From NCBI GenBank assembly GCA_021234155.1, contig JAJEKV010000102.1, forward strand, positions 2,412,456 to 2,476,455: a stretch of 64,000 nucleotides of DNA. The letters are read 5' to 3'. The stretch's first letter is position 1; each line of letters opens with the position of its first letter. Position numbers and translations under genes: made by a program. Source of the stretch: Isoetes taiwanensis (Eukaryota; Streptophyta; Lycopodiopsida; Isoetales; Isoetaceae). This document shows positions 62,854 to 64,000 of this stretch, one piece after another. Below the pieces are notes generated by a model. The model was not told the DNA's origin. It saw only the letters and a list, made by a program, of their open reading frames with translations, and did no database searches.

Positions 62854-64000
62854 ATTGGTGAAGTCGCAATGAGTGTAGATGAGGGATTACCCGTGGCAAC
62901 ACAACTGAGACGGATTTTGGCAAGGGCCAGCGCAGGGCCGGGCCATGGCAGTAGGGAGCAAATAGAGCATGGGATTCTCAAACCGCAAACAAGGTCGCTT
63001 GGGTCATGCAAAGTGGGAGATAAGGCGGATGGTGGAGGAGAGTTTGGAAGAACGTAAGAGGGCAAAGAATAAGAAATAACATTGCTAGAAGGTTCAATGT
63101 TACCGTTGAAGAGTTGAGGGTCGACATGTCTTTGGCTAGAGAGCGAGAACAGTCGTGAGATGATTTCGGTATGGAAGGCTACGCAAGCGGGGGAATTTCC
63201 GTCCCCCCCTCCCAAAAGAGCATGCAAGCTCGGTCCCGGTCAAGAAGGCTTCAAAAACACCCGGGAAAAAGGGGTGCAAATAAAAACGTAAGATTGCATA
63301 GCTCCTAATCACATTGTTTTGAGGCGTCCGGCTACATTCGTGGTCTCAGCGATGCTATTCAAACAAAACGGAGGTCTTCCACCCCTTCGCCGTCCGGAAG
63401 AGGGGGACAATTATTGACATTCCCATGATGCATAGGGGACTGAGGCCACATTTTTTATTACGTTTTTGCTTACCAAACAGCCTTGTTTCCGGGGAATTGG
63501 ACACGTAATTTTACATTCAAGTATCCACTAACAATGCAACGACAAACAATTCGGTAGGGAAAAATGGCAAAGATCGAATTTGGATCTATGCCAATTTTGC
63601 CCAGGTTTTCATGGCGGTGCCGGTGTAGAAGACGATGTGGATTTGAATCAACGAGGAATCAGCGTTGATGCCTATCTTCTGTAAGTTTAAAGCTGATTTT
63701 TCGTTTGGTTTGACAATATCATTCACTTGACCGAGAATGCCCTTCCGCAGCCTTAATTCATGCCATCCCCCGAATAAGAGGTGCCAGCATGTTTTTCATC
63801 CATCCCGCTGACCTTCGGCCTCTTCTTGCAAAACACTTTGGAGGGTCGGTCAGTGCCTATGAAATTTTCAAGAATCTAATCCCACCCAAACCTTTTAGCG
63901 GTGAATCATGGATGCAAAATGTCGGTTTTCTACTACTTCCAAAGAATGAGCAGGTATACAATTCGATTTCAAGTTAACAGGTAGGCAATTCGATTTCATA
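62854..64000. other. Coding-like fragments, unrecognised
   Basis: Around 63020-63290 the plus strand has Arg/Glu-rich then Pro/Lys-rich coding-like pieces (MVEESLEERKRAKNKK, GEFPSPPPKRACKLGPGQEG) separated by stops. 63789-63977 is a 62-codon frame (HPADLRPLLAKHFGGSVSAY and later SWMQNVGFLLLPKNEQ). I cannot assign any of these; remnants of one mobile-element gene running off the right edge is the simplest view. Confidence 0.3.

Overview
The window looks like nuclear DNA from a land plant with a large, repeat-rich genome. Three things point there: an intron-containing L-gulonolactone oxidase (GULLO) gene of plant type, CCCTAAA interstitial telomere repeats, and plant-type CACTA, Ty3/gypsy, LINE, Helitron and MITE sequences. 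I cannot place it more narrowly; a fern, lycophyte, bryophyte or gymnosperm would fit. Only one host gene looks complete: GULLO at 56280-58189, three exons and about 581 residues. Nearly everything else is mobile DNA, gene fragments or tandem repeats. Single-base indels are common, and some are probably consensus errors rather than biology.

Layout, left third. 1-433 is a 58-bp satellite. 677-2345 is a broken DDE-like transposase with DFAENY, SDGAASQFK and HGKG..DG signatures. 2.6-12.5 kb is AT-rich, gene-poor DNA with a Helitron 3' end (7014), TTCACCAC-type repeats and a 230-bp repeat array (10.4-11.1 kb). 12.55-13.39 kb is a pyrimidine tract. 13.8-14.5 kb holds an En/Spm (Ptta) fragment on the minus strand. 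14.5-22.87 kb is a 5'-truncated Ty3/gypsy element with protease, RT, RNase H and integrase, two extra ORFs downstream of integrase, and a 3' LTR.

Middle third. 24.46-34.53 kb on the minus strand is a CACTA (En/Spm) transposase gene with Tnp2, DUF4218 and DUF4216 parts. It is split exactly at its conserved HACPNDC codons by a 6.22-kb element (27631-33854) with 25-bp terminal inverted repeats and a 4-bp ATGT target duplication. That insert contains a LINE, the LINE contains a 321-bp MITE, and near one end of the insert lies an array of the palindrome GGTATAAATTTATACC. Directly upstream of the CACTA gene, on the same strand, is a SET-domain-like fragment (34616-35149). From 35.5 to 43.5 kb there are microsatellites, a foldback MITE, telomere-like repeats, a 0.5-kb tandem repeat, CpG-rich arrays, and a SNF2 (RAD5/RAD16-like) pseudogene interrupted by about 1 kb that carries a five-unit heat-shock element and a RAV-type B3 fragment.

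Right third. The GULLO promoter plus exons 1-2 (a 1.65-kb unit, A) occurs three times: 44212-45865, 51325-52977 and 55717-57369. The copies are separated by a short-LTR retroelement (E) in minus orientation with a tRNA-iMet primer-binding site and one long unrecognised ORF of 778 codons. The order is A1-E-E-A2-E-A3-rest of gene, with identical junctions, and the double E shares a direct LTR-LTR junction. Copies 1 and 2 of the gene lack exon 3. Differences between E copies fall mostly at CTG/CAG trinucleotides, which suggests base-calling error at methylated CHG sites, so the array itself should be checked against raw reads. Beyond the gene are a second Helitron end (58688), a second broken LINE (59.1-61.1 kb), a GGAATCAC satellite (61.2-61.9 kb) and about 2 kb of unrecognised coding-like DNA.
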